NCBI RefSeq assembly: GCF_017948305.1 | Contig: NZ_CP072842.1 | Location: 2,610,501 to 2,674,500, forward strand | DNA from: Faecalibacter bovis | Lineage (GTDB): Bacteria; Bacteroidota; Bacteroidia; Flavobacteriales; Weeksellaceae | Length of the DNA stretch: 64,000 bases | Direction of reading: 5' to 3' | In this document: piece after piece, positions 54,361 through 63,390 of the stretch | How positions within the stretch are numbered: position 1 is the first letter of the stretch | How the letters are laid out: each line of letters begins with the position of its first letter | Position numbers and translations under genes: made by a program | Notes under the pieces: generated by a model | The model's database searches: none | What the model saw: only the letters and a program-made list of their open reading frames with translations | What the model was told of the DNA's origin: nothing

Positions 54361-55914
54361 ATGCCAATTAAAATACTATGGGTTGATGATGAAATTGACT
54401 TTTTAAAGCCTCATTTATTATTTCTAGAAAAAAAAGGATACGAAACAACCACTTGCAACAATGCAACTGATGCGTTAGAAATTTTAGAAAATGAGAATTA
54501 TGATGCGGTTTTAATTGATGAAAACATGCCCGGATTAACTGGTCTTGAAGCTTTGCCTAAAATTAAAGAATTAAGACCTAATTTACCTGTTATTATGGTG
54601 ACTAAATCTGAAGAAGAGCATATAATGGAAGACGCAATTGGTAAGCATATTGCAGATTATTTAATTAAACCCGTTAATCCTAATCAGATTTTATTAAGTC
54701 TGAAAAAGCTGTTAGATAGTTCTAAAATTATATCTGAAAAAACAGTTATCAATTACCAACAAGAATTTAGAAACATTGCCATGGATATGATGAATGCTCG
54801 CGATTACGAAGATTGGCAAGAAATTTATAAAAAACTTGTTTATTGGGAATTAGAATTAGAAAACATCGAAGATACAGGCTTAGTTGATATTATTGAAAAT
54901 CAAAAAAAGGATGCAAACGCAGCTTTTTTTAAATTTATCGAGCGTAATTACCAAGATTGGTTATTCGACGAAGATGATGCGCCTGTACTTTCATACAATG
55001 TTTTTAAGAAATTAGTAAAACCTCATATTTCTAGAGATGAAAAAGTTTTATTGATCGTAATTGATAATTTACGTTACGACCAATGGAAAACGATTGAACC
55101 TATTTTTAATAAATATTACAATCAAGAAAAAGAAAATCTTTATTACAGTATCTTACCTTCGGCTACACAATACGCGCGTAACGCACTTTTTTCTGGATTG
55201 ATGCCTTTAGACATCGAAAAGAAATATCCAGAAATTTGGTTAAATGACACTGAAGAAGGTAATAAGAATATGCACGAAAAAGAATTCCTGGCTGATCAAT
55301 TAAAAAAACTTGGTTTAGGAAATATCTCAATGAATTATTTTAAAATTTTAAATTCAGATTTTGAAAAGAAAATTGCAGATGAGTTTAACAATTATAAAAA
55401 CAATGATTTAAATGTAATCGTCTATAATTTTATTGATATTCTTTCGCACGCTAAAACAGACAACCGAATTGTAGGTGAAATAATTCGTGACGACAAAACT
55501 TATCGATCAATCACAAAACATTGGTTCGAAAATTCATATTTAATGGATATCGTGAAGAAATCTGCACAAGAAGGAATTAAAATTGTTGTAACGACAGATC
55601 ACGGAACTATTTTCGTAAAAGAACCAACAAAAGTTATTGGTGATAAAGAATCTAGTACAAACCTACGCTACAAACTAGGTAAACAATTACAATATGATCC
55701 TAAAGATGTTTTTGCCATCGATCAACCAGAAAAATTTATGTTACCTAAGGTTAATGTTACTTCTAAATATATCTTTGCAAAAGAAAACTTATTTTTAACG
55801 TACCCTAAAAATTACAATCATTTTGTAAATTATTACAAGGACACGTACCAACACGGTGGAATTTCTTTAGAAGAAATTATAATTCCTCTTGTTGTTTTAA
55901 CGCCAAAAAAATAA
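54361..55914 (+). CDS. porX: PorX-type response regulator with PglZ domain
   Basis: The 517-aa protein has a receiver domain at residues 1-120 with phospho-acceptor D53 (LIDENMPGLTG) and Lys in ADYLIKPVN, a helical connector (130-200), and a PglZ/alkaline phosphatase-like domain (210-517) with LLIVIDNLRYDQW, PSATQYARNALFSGL, NFIDILSHAK and VVTTDHGTIF. In Porphyromonas, PorX works with PorY to control type IX secretion genes, and its PglZ domain is a metal-dependent phosphodiesterase. PorY is not in the window. tsaE follows by 1 nt. Confidence 0.93.
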   Translation: MPIKILWVDDEIDFLKPHLLFLEKKGYETTTCNNATDALEILENENYDAVLIDENMPGLTGLEALPKIKELRPNLPVIMVTKSEEEHIMEDAIGKHIADYLIKPVNPNQILLSLKKLLDSSKIISEKTVINYQQEFRNIAMDMMNARDYEDWQEIYKKLVYWELELENIEDTGLVDIIENQKKDANAAFFKFIERNYQDWLFDEDDAPVLSYNVFKKLVKPHISRDEKVLLIVIDNLRYDQWKTIEPIFNKYYNQEKENLYYSILPSATQYARNALFSGLMPLDIEKKYPEIWLNDTEEGNKNMHEKEFLADQLKKLGLGNISMNYFKILNSDFEKKIADEFNNYKNNDLNVIVYNFIDILSHAKTDNRIVGEIIRDDKTYRSITKHWFENSYLMDIVKKSAQEGIKIVVTTDHGTIFVKEPTKVIGDKESSTNLRYKLGKQLQYDPKDVFAIDQPEKFMLPKVNVTSKYIFAKENLFLTYPKNYNHFVNYYKDTYQHGGISLEEIIIPLVVLTPKK

Positions 55915-55915
55915 A

Positions 55916-56320
55916 ATGGAATATACAATTAATGGTTTAGAGGAAATCTCTGCGGTTGCACAACAAATTATAAATCAATTGCAGTACAAATTAATTTGTT
56001 TTGAAGGTGAAATGGGCGCTGGAAAAACAACTTTTATCAAGGAATTTGTACATCTTTTGGGAACAAATGACGAAATTTCTAGCCCAACTTTCTCGATCGT
56101 AAATGAATATGATACGAATAATGGAAAAGTATATCATTTTGATTTTTATAGATTAAATGATGAAGAAGAAGCTTTAGATTTTGGGATTGAAGATTATTTT
56201 TATTCAAACGCTTATTGTTTGATGGAATGGCCTTCTCGTGTAGAAAATTTAATTCCAGAAGAGCATCACGTCATCACAATAGAAAACCGTGATGGAATTC
56301 GTTATTTAACATTAATCTAA
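55916..56320 (+). CDS. tsaE: tRNA t6A synthesis ATPase TsaE
   Basis: This 134-aa P-loop ATPase has Walker A GEMGAGKTT at residues 31-39, SSPTFSIVNEY, and YHFDFYRL as the Walker B-like strand, then LMEWPSRVENLIP. It energises the TsaB-TsaD complex that makes N6-threonylcarbamoyladenosine on ANN-decoding tRNAs. Length is normal. It lies between porX (1 nt) and alanine dehydrogenase (13 nt), an order conserved in flavobacteria. Confidence 0.93.
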   Translation: MEYTINGLEEISAVAQQIINQLQYKLICFEGEMGAGKTTFIKEFVHLLGTNDEISSPTFSIVNEYDTNNGKVYHFDFYRLNDEEEALDFGIEDYFYSNAYCLMEWPSRVENLIPEEHHVITIENRDGIRYLTLI

Positions 56321-56333
56321 TAGTAAATTTTAC

Positions 56334-57539
56334 ATGGAAGATCAACCAATTTTTACGCCATTTTCACATGAAGAATTAATTCCTCAACCTGAATGTTTAG
56401 AAATTCCACGCCGTAGAGAAAGTTTTAGTATCGGAATTCCAAAAGAAACAAATAACCAAGAAAAACGCATTTGTTTAACGCCTGATGCTGTTGAAGTTTT
56501 AGTTAATAATGGTCATAAAATTTCGATAGAAACTGGTGCTGGTGAAGGTGCAAATTATAGTGATCGAGAATATTCTGAAGCTGGTGCTGAAATCCTTTAC
56601 AGTGCTAAAGCTATTTTTGAAAAACCTGTTATTTTAAAAGTTGGTCCTTTATCTCCAGAAGAAATTGAATGGATTAAACCTAACACATTCCTAGTTTCAA
56701 GTGTTCCATCAAATTCTTTGACGAGAGAATATTTTACTGAATTATCTAAAAAAAGAATTACATCTGTTGGTTTTGAGTTTATCAAAGATGAACAAAATCA
56801 ATTACCTGTACTTAGACTTTTAAGTGAAATTGCAGGAACAACAGCTATTTTAGTTGGATCTGAATTGATGTCTTCAGTCAACGGTGGAAATGGTATATTG
56901 ATGGGAGGTGTTACAGGTGTACGACCAACAGAAGTTGTTATACTTGGTGCAGGAACAGTTTCTGAAAACGCAACAAGAACAGCTATCGGTTTAGGCGCTT
57001 CAGTTCGTGTATTTGATAATTCATTATCCAGATTAAGAAGATTACAACAAAACATAGGACAACGCGTTCCTACTTCTACAATAGACCCAAAAGAACTAAG
57101 TAAAGCATTGATGCGATGCGATTTAGCCATTGGCTGCTTGCGTGGAGATTCAAGAACACCTTGTGTTGTTACAGAATCTATGGTAGAAAAAATGAAACCA
57201 GGAGCAGTAATTATTGATATAAGTATTGATCAAGGTGGATGTTTCGAAACATCTGAAATAACAACCCACGATCATCCTACTTTTACAAAACATGATGTAA
57301 TACATTATGCGGTTTCGAATATAACCTCACGTGTTTCAAGAACCTCATCAAAGGCATTAAGTAACTTTTTCTTATCCTATTTATTGATGATTGCAAATGA
57401 AGGTGGATTTTCTACTGTAGTAAAAACAGACAAAACTGTAAGAAATGGTGTATATTTGTACCACGGAAGGGTTGTAAAAAAGAGTTTAAGTGATTGGTTC
57501 GATCTACCCTTTCATGATATAAATTTATTGATAGTATGA
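56334..57539 (+). CDS. ald: Alanine dehydrogenase
   Basis: This 401-aa NAD-dependent enzyme of the AlaDH/PNT family has IGIPKETNNQEKRICLTPDA at the N-terminus, SVPSNSLTREYF, and the nucleotide-binding loop VVILGAGTVSENATRTAIGL at about 200-220. It interconverts alanine and pyruvate plus ammonia. An N-terminal extension of about 30 residues and the sequence of the catalytic region match the Bacteroidota subgroup, which is longer than the B. subtilis enzyme. The stop overlaps the next gene by 4 bp. Confidence 0.88.
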   Translation: MEDQPIFTPFSHEELIPQPECLEIPRRRESFSIGIPKETNNQEKRICLTPDAVEVLVNNGHKISIETGAGEGANYSDREYSEAGAEILYSAKAIFEKPVILKVGPLSPEEIEWIKPNTFLVSSVPSNSLTREYFTELSKKRITSVGFEFIKDEQNQLPVLRLLSEIAGTTAILVGSELMSSVNGGNGILMGGVTGVRPTEVVILGAGTVSENATRTAIGLGASVRVFDNSLSRLRRLQQNIGQRVPTSTIDPKELSKALMRCDLAIGCLRGDSRTPCVVTESMVEKMKPGAVIIDISIDQGGCFETSEITTHDHPTFTKHDVIHYAVSNITSRVSRTSSKALSNFFLSYLLMIANEGGFSTVVKTDKTVRNGVYLYHGRVVKKSLSDWFDLPFHDINLLIV

Positions 57540-57910
57540 CGTTTACACAACGATTAATTAAGTATTTGATGGGTGTTTCTATTGGATTAGTTTTTGTCGC
57601 AATGGCATTTGGTCCTAGAGCATTTTCATGTAATTATTTCCCTAATGCACGTGTATTAGAAGAAGCTACAGCTAAGAATTTAAAACTTTCTAATGAAGCG
57701 GCTACTTTTTTTGAGAATGAAAAATTAGATTCAAATTTTTTACAAAAGAAATTATTTAAGAAGAGTAAAATTGATTTCGACAAATCAAATAAAGATGGTG
57801 TTCCATGCCGTACTTATATAGCAGATTACAAAGATGATGCTAAAGATTATCAAATGATATTCGAGGTTTGTAGAGAAACATCAAAATTAATATCGATTAC
57901 AAAAAAATAA
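57536..57910 (+). CDS. Hypothetical exported or anchored protein after ald (DUF4258-like)
   Basis: The 124-aa protein has one N-terminal hydrophobic segment (YLMGVSIGLVFVAMAFGP) and a small periplasmic domain with two Cys (FSCNYFPNARVLEE, GVPCRTYIADYK) plus one near the C-terminus (FEVCRETS). The NARVLxx start is shared with proteins that follow alanine dehydrogenase in other flavobacteria, where DUF4258 is the usual label; I give that with caution. It overlaps ald by 4 bp, so it is translationally coupled. Function unknown. Confidence 0.7.
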   Translation: MTFTQRLIKYLMGVSIGLVFVAMAFGPRAFSCNYFPNARVLEEATAKNLKLSNEAATFFENEKLDSNFLQKKLFKKSKIDFDKSNKDGVPCRTYIADYKDDAKDYQMIFEVCRETSKLISITKK

Positions 57911-57914
57911 TAGT

Positions 57915-57946
57915 AAGCGTTACTTCATAAGAAGTAACGCTTTTTT
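57915..57946 (+). terminator. Terminator of the porX-tsaE-ald operon
   Basis: AAGCGTTACTTC (57915-57926) pairs with GAAGTAACGCTT (57931-57942), followed by T residues. Confidence 0.9.
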
Positions 57947-58150
57947 AATATTGTATTAATTCTGATCTATTTGTAGTACATACATAATCGTAAATTCTAA
58001 ATTAATTTAATAAATACTCCTTTGAATTTAGGAATAATCGTTTAATATTTACTTTCTCACTTTTAAAATATTAGATTATATTTAAATATAAAATCTCAAA
58101 ATCAATTTAATTTGTCCTTTTATTATAGTAGCTAAGAATTAAAATACTTG

Positions 58151-58158
58151 TAGTTTTG
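58151..58158 (+). promoter_or_regulatory. -7 box (TAGTTTTG) for the lipocalin gene
   Basis: An exact TAnnTTTG box, 40 nt before the ATG at 58199. The preceding 200 bp are AT-rich without other visible features. Confidence 0.5.
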
Positions 58159-58198
58159 GAAAGATAATTGATAATATAATCTGTAAATCTATTACGAT

Positions 58199-58735
58199 AT
58201 GAAATATAAAAATATGGCACTTGCAGGTATAGCATTAGGCGCTGCAGCTTATTTTGTAAAAAGTCGCACAAATAAAAATTTAGCTTTTGAAGTTGTACCT
58301 AATTTTGATATTGAAAAATACTTAGGTCTATGGTACGAAATAGCTCGTATGGATTTTTATTGGGAAAAAGATAAATCAAATACTACAGCAAGATATTTAT
58401 TAAACGAAGACGGAACTATTCAAGTTATTAATCGTGGATACGATGAAAAGAAGAAAGAGTGGAAAAAATCTAAAGGCGTTGCTACACAAGTAAAGCAAGG
58501 TTATGGAAAATTAAAGGTTTCTTTCTTTGGTCCATTAAGTTCTCCATATAATATCATTGATTTGGATGATGATTATAAATATGCTATGATAGCAGGAAAA
58601 AATACAGATTATCTTTGGATATTGTCAAGAGAGAAGCAGATTCCAGATGATATAAAAACTCGTTTTTTAAATAAAGCTGAATCATTAGGATACGAAATTG
58701 ATCAATTGGTTTGGCCAAGCCATGATAAAATATAA
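58199..58735 (+). CDS. blc: Blc-type bacterial lipocalin
   Basis: The 178-aa protein starts with a hydrophobic segment (MALAGIALGAAAYFVKS, no lipobox Cys), followed by a lipocalin barrel: VVPNFDIEKYLGLWYEIARM contains the GxW motif, and YAMIAGKNTDYLWILSREKQ is the third conserved region. Bacterial lipocalins bind lysophospholipids or fatty acids in the outer membrane region. Unlike E. coli Blc, it appears anchored by an uncleaved helix rather than by lipid. It is monocistronic. Confidence 0.88.
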   Translation: MKYKNMALAGIALGAAAYFVKSRTNKNLAFEVVPNFDIEKYLGLWYEIARMDFYWEKDKSNTTARYLLNEDGTIQVINRGYDEKKKEWKKSKGVATQVKQGYGKLKVSFFGPLSSPYNIIDLDDDYKYAMIAGKNTDYLWILSREKQIPDDIKTRFLNKAESLGYEIDQLVWPSHDKI

Positions 58736-58779
58736 TTTAAATAATCATTCATAAGATGTGATTATTTCTCAAAAAAAAA

Positions 58780-58798
58780 GCCACTCTAATTGAGTGGC
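58780..58798. terminator. Bidirectional terminator
   Basis: GCCACTC pairs with GAGTGGC around a 5-nt loop, flanked by nine A and seven T, between convergent genes ending at 58735 and 58819. Confidence 0.88.
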
Positions 58799-58818
58799 TT
58801 TTTTTAATATCTAAAATA

Positions 58819-60180
58819 TTATTTATTTTCCCAGTTAATTGGAAACTTACAACTTTTGTAATCTTCTCCAATCTTAATGAAAGAATCTGGAACTTGTTTC
58901 TTCACCCAATTAACTAATACATCTTGCTCTTTGTAACGAATTGCAAATTGCTTAATTCTGTAATAATCGTCTTCGTAATTTACTTTATGCTCTGGATAAA
59001 TACGATTTACACGCATTAAACGAACAACTTTTTTATTTTGGTAATCATCAACAAAAACATTTGTTAATTCTCCTTCCGCAACACCTGTAATAGCTGAAAA
59101 CTCATTTAGAGGTAAATTAATTTTCTCGAAACGATCTTCACCTGTTTGAGGGCTCATTAAATTTCCTTCGTTGTATTTAGTAAATTTATCTTCAGAAAAA
59201 CGAATTGCTGCATCTTTAAAAGTCATTTTACCTTCGTTGATTAAAACACGAATTGAATCTAACTTTTCAGTTGTTTTAGCCATTTCATCTTCCGTTGGTT
59301 TCAACGTAATTAAAATATGACGTAAATCCAATTCTTGTCCACGACGTTTGTCTAATTTAATAATATGGTAACCAAATTCTGTTTTAAATGGATCAGAAAT
59401 TTCACCTTCTTCTAAGTTAAATGCAACAGCATCAAACTCTTTAACCATTTTTCCACGAGTTACTTTTAAATATTGACCACCGTTATTTGCAGAACCTGGA
59501 TCTTCTGAATATAAAATTGCTTTGGTTGCAAAAGATGCTCCTTCTTCAATTTCTTGTTTGATTCCTTTTAATTCATCAATAATTTTTTGTTCATTTTCTT
59601 CGGAAACTTCAGGATATAAAATGATATGACTTAAAGTAATTTCTTCTTTTACATCAGGTAATTCATTTTTATTTTTCTCGAAAAATACACGAACTTCTTC
59701 AGGAGTTGCATCTAAGCCTGTAACTAACATTTCTCTTTTACGTCGCGAAAATATATTATCTTCTACAATATATTTCATTTCGTTTTTCATTTCAGCCATC
59801 GTGCGAAAACCAAAGAATTTTAATACATTTTCTTCGCCTCCACCTCTTTGCTTGAAATCTTCAATCTGAGCGTTTAAAGAACGAGTTACCTCGTCTTGAC
59901 TTACAGCAATTAAAGTATCCTGTTTCGCACGATCAATTAACATTTTCTCCATTAAGATGTCATTCAAAAATTCACATTTATCAGCAACTTGTAAACCTTG
60001 TTGCTTTGATAAAATGTAATCTCTTTCTACATCTGATTCTAATACAATTTGATCACCAATTACAGCGGCAATTCCATCCAATTTCGTAGATTTCGCTGAT
60101 TGTGCGAAAGTATTAACAGTAATACATGTTGTTAGAAACAACATCATACATGCTTTAAAGTTCATATACTTTGATTTCAT
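58819..60180 (-). CDS. SurA-like periplasmic chaperone/isomerase with parvulin domains
   Basis: This 453-aa protein has a signal peptide (ending VNTFAQ; a second ATG at 60165 is possible) and an N-terminal chaperone domain (IAAVIGDQIVLESDVERDY, LMEKMLIDRAKQD). Two parvulin-type domains follow, one with ITLSHIILYPEVSEEN, NNGGQYLKVTRGKM and FGYHIIKLDKRRG, the next starting LDLRHILITLKPTEDEM. It should guard outer membrane proteins in the periplasm. This domain order matches SurA, though the C-terminal part is longer. A -7 box (TAAATTTG) lies at 60218-60225 on the same strand. Confidence 0.88.
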   Translation of the reverse strand: MKSKYMNFKACMMLFLTTCITVNTFAQSAKSTKLDGIAAVIGDQIVLESDVERDYILSKQQGLQVADKCEFLNDILMEKMLIDRAKQDTLIAVSQDEVTRSLNAQIEDFKQRGGGEENVLKFFGFRTMAEMKNEMKYIVEDNIFSRRKREMLVTGLDATPEEVRVFFEKNKNELPDVKEEITLSHIILYPEVSEENEQKIIDELKGIKQEIEEGASFATKAILYSEDPGSANNGGQYLKVTRGKMVKEFDAVAFNLEEGEISDPFKTEFGYHIIKLDKRRGQELDLRHILITLKPTEDEMAKTTEKLDSIRVLINEGKMTFKDAAIRFSEDKFTKYNEGNLMSPQTGEDRFEKINLPLNEFSAITGVAEGELTNVFVDDYQNKKVVRLMRVNRIYPEHKVNYEDDYYRIKQFAIRYKEQDVLVNWVKKQVPDSFIKIGEDYKSCKFPINWENK

Positions 60181-60299
60181 TAATTTTATAACTATGTATA
60201 CGTTGGTTAACGCATAGCAAATTTAACTTTTTTTGTTAAAGTCTTAGCTATTTATACATCCTTTAACAAAAGAATAAAGTTTTATTTTGAAATATGGAT

Positions 60300-61166
60300 C
60301 TAAATTAGACCAAAAGTTTTCAAAGAAACGTTCCAAGACGCTTCAAAATCGAAAAGATTTAATCCATGTTTTTCTTTGTGTTGATTTGCAAAACTGATCA
60401 ATTTTTCAGTTGGCATATTTCCTACCATATCACTTTTAGACATCGGACAACCACCCAAACCTTTTATAGCTCCATCAAATCTTCTACAACCGTATTCGTA
60501 GGCAGTATCCACTTTCACATTCCAAGTATCATATTCGGTATGAAAATGCGCACCAAATTCAATTTCATTGTATTGCGGAATTAAAGTTTCATATAAATCT
60601 TTAATCACTTCTTTTTCAGCAACACCAATTGTATCAGAAAGATTGATCATTTTAATTCCAATATCAGCAAATCTTTTAGTCCAATCTTTTACTAAATCTG
60701 TAGAAAATTCTTCACCGTACGGATTTCCAAAAGCCATTGAAAAATAGATTAGTAATTCTTTATTATTCGCCTCAGCAATCGCTTTTATTTCTTTTGCTAA
60801 TGTGTATGCTTCTTCTCTACTTTTATTTGTGTTATAATTCTGAAATTTTTCTGAAATTGAAAAAGGAAAACCTAAAATATCAACTTTTTCATGCTCAGCT
60901 CCTTTTTTAGCTCCACTCGAATTTGCAACAATTACAGATAATTTAGATTTTGTATCACCTAATTCGATATTATCTAACACTTCTTGTGTATCGGCTAATT
61001 GCGGAATACTTTTCGGTGAGACGAAACTCCCACAATCTAAAGCTTCAAATCCAACTGTCAATAAACGATTAATATAATCGATTTTTTGAGTCGTTGGGAT
61101 AAATTCTTTTCGCCCTTGCATCGCATCACGAGGGCATTCTATTATTTTAAAAGTTCGTTCGCTCAT
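60300..61166 (-). CDS. mvaB: Hydroxymethylglutaryl-CoA lyase
   Basis: This 288-aa DRE-TIM metallolyase begins IIECPRDAMQGRKEFIPTTQ (the R-D metal and catalytic positions), with EALDCGSFVSPKSIPQLADT, NLSDTIGVA, FGAHFHTEYDTW (metal His) and GLGGCPMSKSDMVGN holding the catalytic Cys. It splits HMG-CoA into acetoacetate and acetyl-CoA in leucine degradation. The loop after GGCP is unlike the usual GGCPYAPGASGN, so a related aldol-type lyase remains possible. It is monocistronic and diverges from pepT. Confidence 0.88.
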   Translation of the reverse strand: MSERTFKIIECPRDAMQGRKEFIPTTQKIDYINRLLTVGFEALDCGSFVSPKSIPQLADTQEVLDNIELGDTKSKLSVIVANSSGAKKGAEHEKVDILGFPFSISEKFQNYNTNKSREEAYTLAKEIKAIAEANNKELLIYFSMAFGNPYGEEFSTDLVKDWTKRFADIGIKMINLSDTIGVAEKEVIKDLYETLIPQYNEIEFGAHFHTEYDTWNVKVDTAYEYGCRRFDGAIKGLGGCPMSKSDMVGNMPTEKLISFANQHKEKHGLNLFDFEASWNVSLKTFGLI

Positions 61167-61178
61167 TTTTATGGTTTA

Positions 61179-61213
61179 TTTGCGCATTAAAGGTATATAA
61201 TTTACTAATTTTG
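61179..61213 (+). promoter_or_regulatory. pepT promoter (TTTG-N23-TAATTTTG)
   Basis: TTTG at 61179-61182 and TAATTTTG at 61206-61213, 17 nt before the ATG at 61231. Confidence 0.55.
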
Positions 61214-61230
61214 ACAAAAATTAAAACGCA

Positions 61231-62472
61231 ATGCAAACAGAATGGAGAGAAAAGCTTGTGAATCGCTTTTTAAAATATGTTAGTATTTATACAGAAAGTG
61301 AAGCTTTTGTAGAAAAATTCCCAAGTACAGATCGCCAATGGGATTTAGCTAAATACTTAGTTGAAGAATTAAAATTAATTGGATTAGAAGACGTTTCAAT
61401 TGACGAAAACGGATATGTTTTCGGATATGTACCTTCTACAGTAGACCACGAAGTACCTACTATTGGTTTTGTATCTCATATGGATACTTCTCCTGATTTT
61501 ACTGCTGAAAATGTAAAACCTCAGATATGGAAAAATTACGATGGTGGAGATATCAAGTTAAATGAAAACATGGTTTTATCACCTTCTGAATTTCCTGAAA
61601 TATTACAATACAAAGGTCAAACTATCATTACAACTGATGGGACTACTTTATTAGGTGCTGATGATAAAGCAGGGATTGCTGAAATCGTAACTGCTGCTGA
61701 ATATTTAGTTGCTCATCCAGAAATTAAACATGGTCGCATCGCTGTAGGATTTACTCCTGACGAAGAAGTTGGTCGTGGTGCAGATTTCTTTAATGTTGAG
61801 AAATTTGGTGCTGAATGGGGTTACACAATGGATGGTTCTGAAATTGGAGAATTAGAGTATGAAAACTTTAATGCTGCATCTGCTATCGTTACATTTAAAG
61901 GTAAATCTGTACACCCAGGTTACGCTAAAAATAAAATGATTAATGCTGCAAATTTAGCAATGGAGTTTGCATCTCAATTACCAAACGACGAAGTTCCAGA
62001 ATTAACGGATAAGCGTGAAGGTTTCTTCCACTTAGCTAAAATGTCAGGTTCTGTTACTGAAGCTAAATTAGTTTACATTATCCGTGATCACGATATGGAG
62101 CAATATGAAGCGCGTAAAGCATTATTCTTACAAATTGCTGAAGATATCCAAGAGCGTTTTAACCATGAAGTTGTTGTAGCAACGGTTGAAGATCAATATT
62201 TCAATATGATTGAAAAAGTTCAGGAAAAATTCCAATCTGTTGAAATCGCAGAACAAGCTTTAAAAGATTGTGGAATCACTCCAAATATCAAACCTATTCG
62301 TGGTGGAACTGATGGTGCACGTTTGTCTTTCATGGGATTGCCTTGTCCTAACATCTTTGCTGGTGGACACAATTTCCACGGACCTTACGAGTACGTTCCA
62401 GTAGAATCAATGTTAAAAGCTACTGAAGTTATTGTAAGAATTGCTGAATTAACTGCTGAGTCTAGTAAATAA
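61231..62472 (+). CDS. pepT: Peptidase T, tripeptide aminopeptidase
   Basis: This 413-aa M20 metallopeptidase has two-zinc-site residues in VSHMDTSPDF, LLGADDKAGIAEIV, FTPDEEVGRGADFF and the C-terminal GGHNFHGPYE; the central dimerisation lid has SVHPGYAKNKMINA. It releases N-terminal residues from tripeptides in the cytoplasm. The length matches PepT (about 409 aa). The gene is alone; the hairpin after it stands directly in front of the next start codon. Confidence 0.94.
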   Translation: MQTEWREKLVNRFLKYVSIYTESEAFVEKFPSTDRQWDLAKYLVEELKLIGLEDVSIDENGYVFGYVPSTVDHEVPTIGFVSHMDTSPDFTAENVKPQIWKNYDGGDIKLNENMVLSPSEFPEILQYKGQTIITTDGTTLLGADDKAGIAEIVTAAEYLVAHPEIKHGRIAVGFTPDEEVGRGADFFNVEKFGAEWGYTMDGSEIGELEYENFNAASAIVTFKGKSVHPGYAKNKMINAANLAMEFASQLPNDEVPELTDKREGFFHLAKMSGSVTEAKLVYIIRDHDMEQYEARKALFLQIAEDIQERFNHEVVVATVEDQYFNMIEKVQEKFQSVEIAEQALKDCGITPNIKPIRGGTDGARLSFMGLPCPNIFAGGHNFHGPYEYVPVESMLKATEVIVRIAELTAESSK

Positions 62473-62500
62473 GCATTCACAAATAATTATAAAAAAATAG

Positions 62501-62559
62501 ATAGTTTTCTTATTTTGGATTGAAATTTGTAATCAATCAATCCAAAATTTGAAAACTAT
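62501..62559 (+). terminator. 23-position hairpin plus T-run ending 4 nt before the head-GIN start
   Basis: ATAGTTTTC (62501-62509) pairs with GAAAACTAT (62551-62559), and ATTTTGGATTGA (62512-62523) with TCAATCCAAAAT (62537-62548). Only a TT/TT mismatch separates the two helices, and T residues follow to the ATG at 62564. It can terminate pepT or hold the next ribosome site. Confidence 0.6.
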
Positions 62560-62563
62560 TTTT

Positions 62564-63235
62564 ATGAAAAACATATTCATTACTGCCTTAACTTTACTTT
62601 CAGCTAATATTGCATTTGGTCAAATCGAAAAAAACGTAGGAGATTATAACTCATTAAAAATTTACGATCGTATTCCTGTTGAGTTAGTTAAATCAAATAC
62701 GAATAAAGTTGAAGTTTCTGGAGAACTTGAAAATGAAGTTGAAGTTGTAAATAAAAACGGTGATTTAAAGATTAGAATGAATCCTGTTAATATTTTACAA
62801 GGATCTAAGGTAAAAGTTAAAGTTTACTTCAAAAATCTTTACGATATACAAGCAAGCCAAGGCTCATCAATCTTTTCGGAGGATAAATTAAAGTCTAGTA
62901 TTTTAAAATTATCATCGAACGAAGGTTCGTCTATAAAATTAGATGTTGATGCTAAGAAAATTGATGCTAAAATAAATTCTGGTTCAGAATTAATTTTGAA
63001 AGGAAATGTTGATGCATTAACTATTAATGCAAATTCAGGAGGTAAATTTTATGGTAAAACTTTAGATGCTGAAAATGCTTCATTAACTACTAATGCTGGT
63101 GGAATAATTGAAGCTAATGTTTCTGAATCAGTAGATGCAAAAACAAGAGCTGGTGGTTCAATCGATATATACGGAAATCCAAAAGTTAAAAACAAGAAAA
63201 ATATTGTGGGAGGTACTATAAATTTCAAAGACTAA
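62564..63235 (+). CDS. Head-GIN domain (DUF2807) exported protein
   Basis: The protein is 223 aa from the ATG at 62564 (MKNIFITALTLLSANIAFGQ, a signal peptide); a TTG 15 nt upstream is inside the hairpin and is discounted. The mature part is a repetitive right-handed beta-structure with LKIYDRIPVELVKSNTNKVE, VKVYFKNLYDIQASQGSSIF and ISSGSELIL-like rungs rich in Gly, Ser and Asn. This is the DUF2807 fold common in Bacteroidota envelope proteins of unknown function. It is monocistronic, with a clear terminator after it. Confidence 0.85.
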   Translation: MKNIFITALTLLSANIAFGQIEKNVGDYNSLKIYDRIPVELVKSNTNKVEVSGELENEVEVVNKNGDLKIRMNPVNILQGSKVKVKVYFKNLYDIQASQGSSIFSEDKLKSSILKLSSNEGSSIKLDVDAKKIDAKINSGSELILKGNVDALTINANSGGKFYGKTLDAENASLTTNAGGIIEANVSESVDAKTRAGGSIDIYGNPKVKNKKNIVGGTINFKD

Positions 63236-63256
63236 CACATTTTAAAATATTTTTTT

Positions 63257-63289
63257 AAAGTTCAAACAATGTTAAATTGTTTGAACTTT
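63257..63289 (+). terminator. Terminator of the head-GIN gene, 14-bp stem
   Basis: AAAGTTCAAACAAT (63257-63270) pairs with ATTGTTTGAACTTT (63276-63289), followed by T residues. Confidence 0.9.
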
Positions 63290-63390
63290 TTTTATGCCTA
63301 AAATTAATAAAACATTAATCCTTTTTAGCTTGTTGTATTATGGCTTAGTTTTTGATTTACGTCGTTACCTAATTAAAAACAATACATTAT

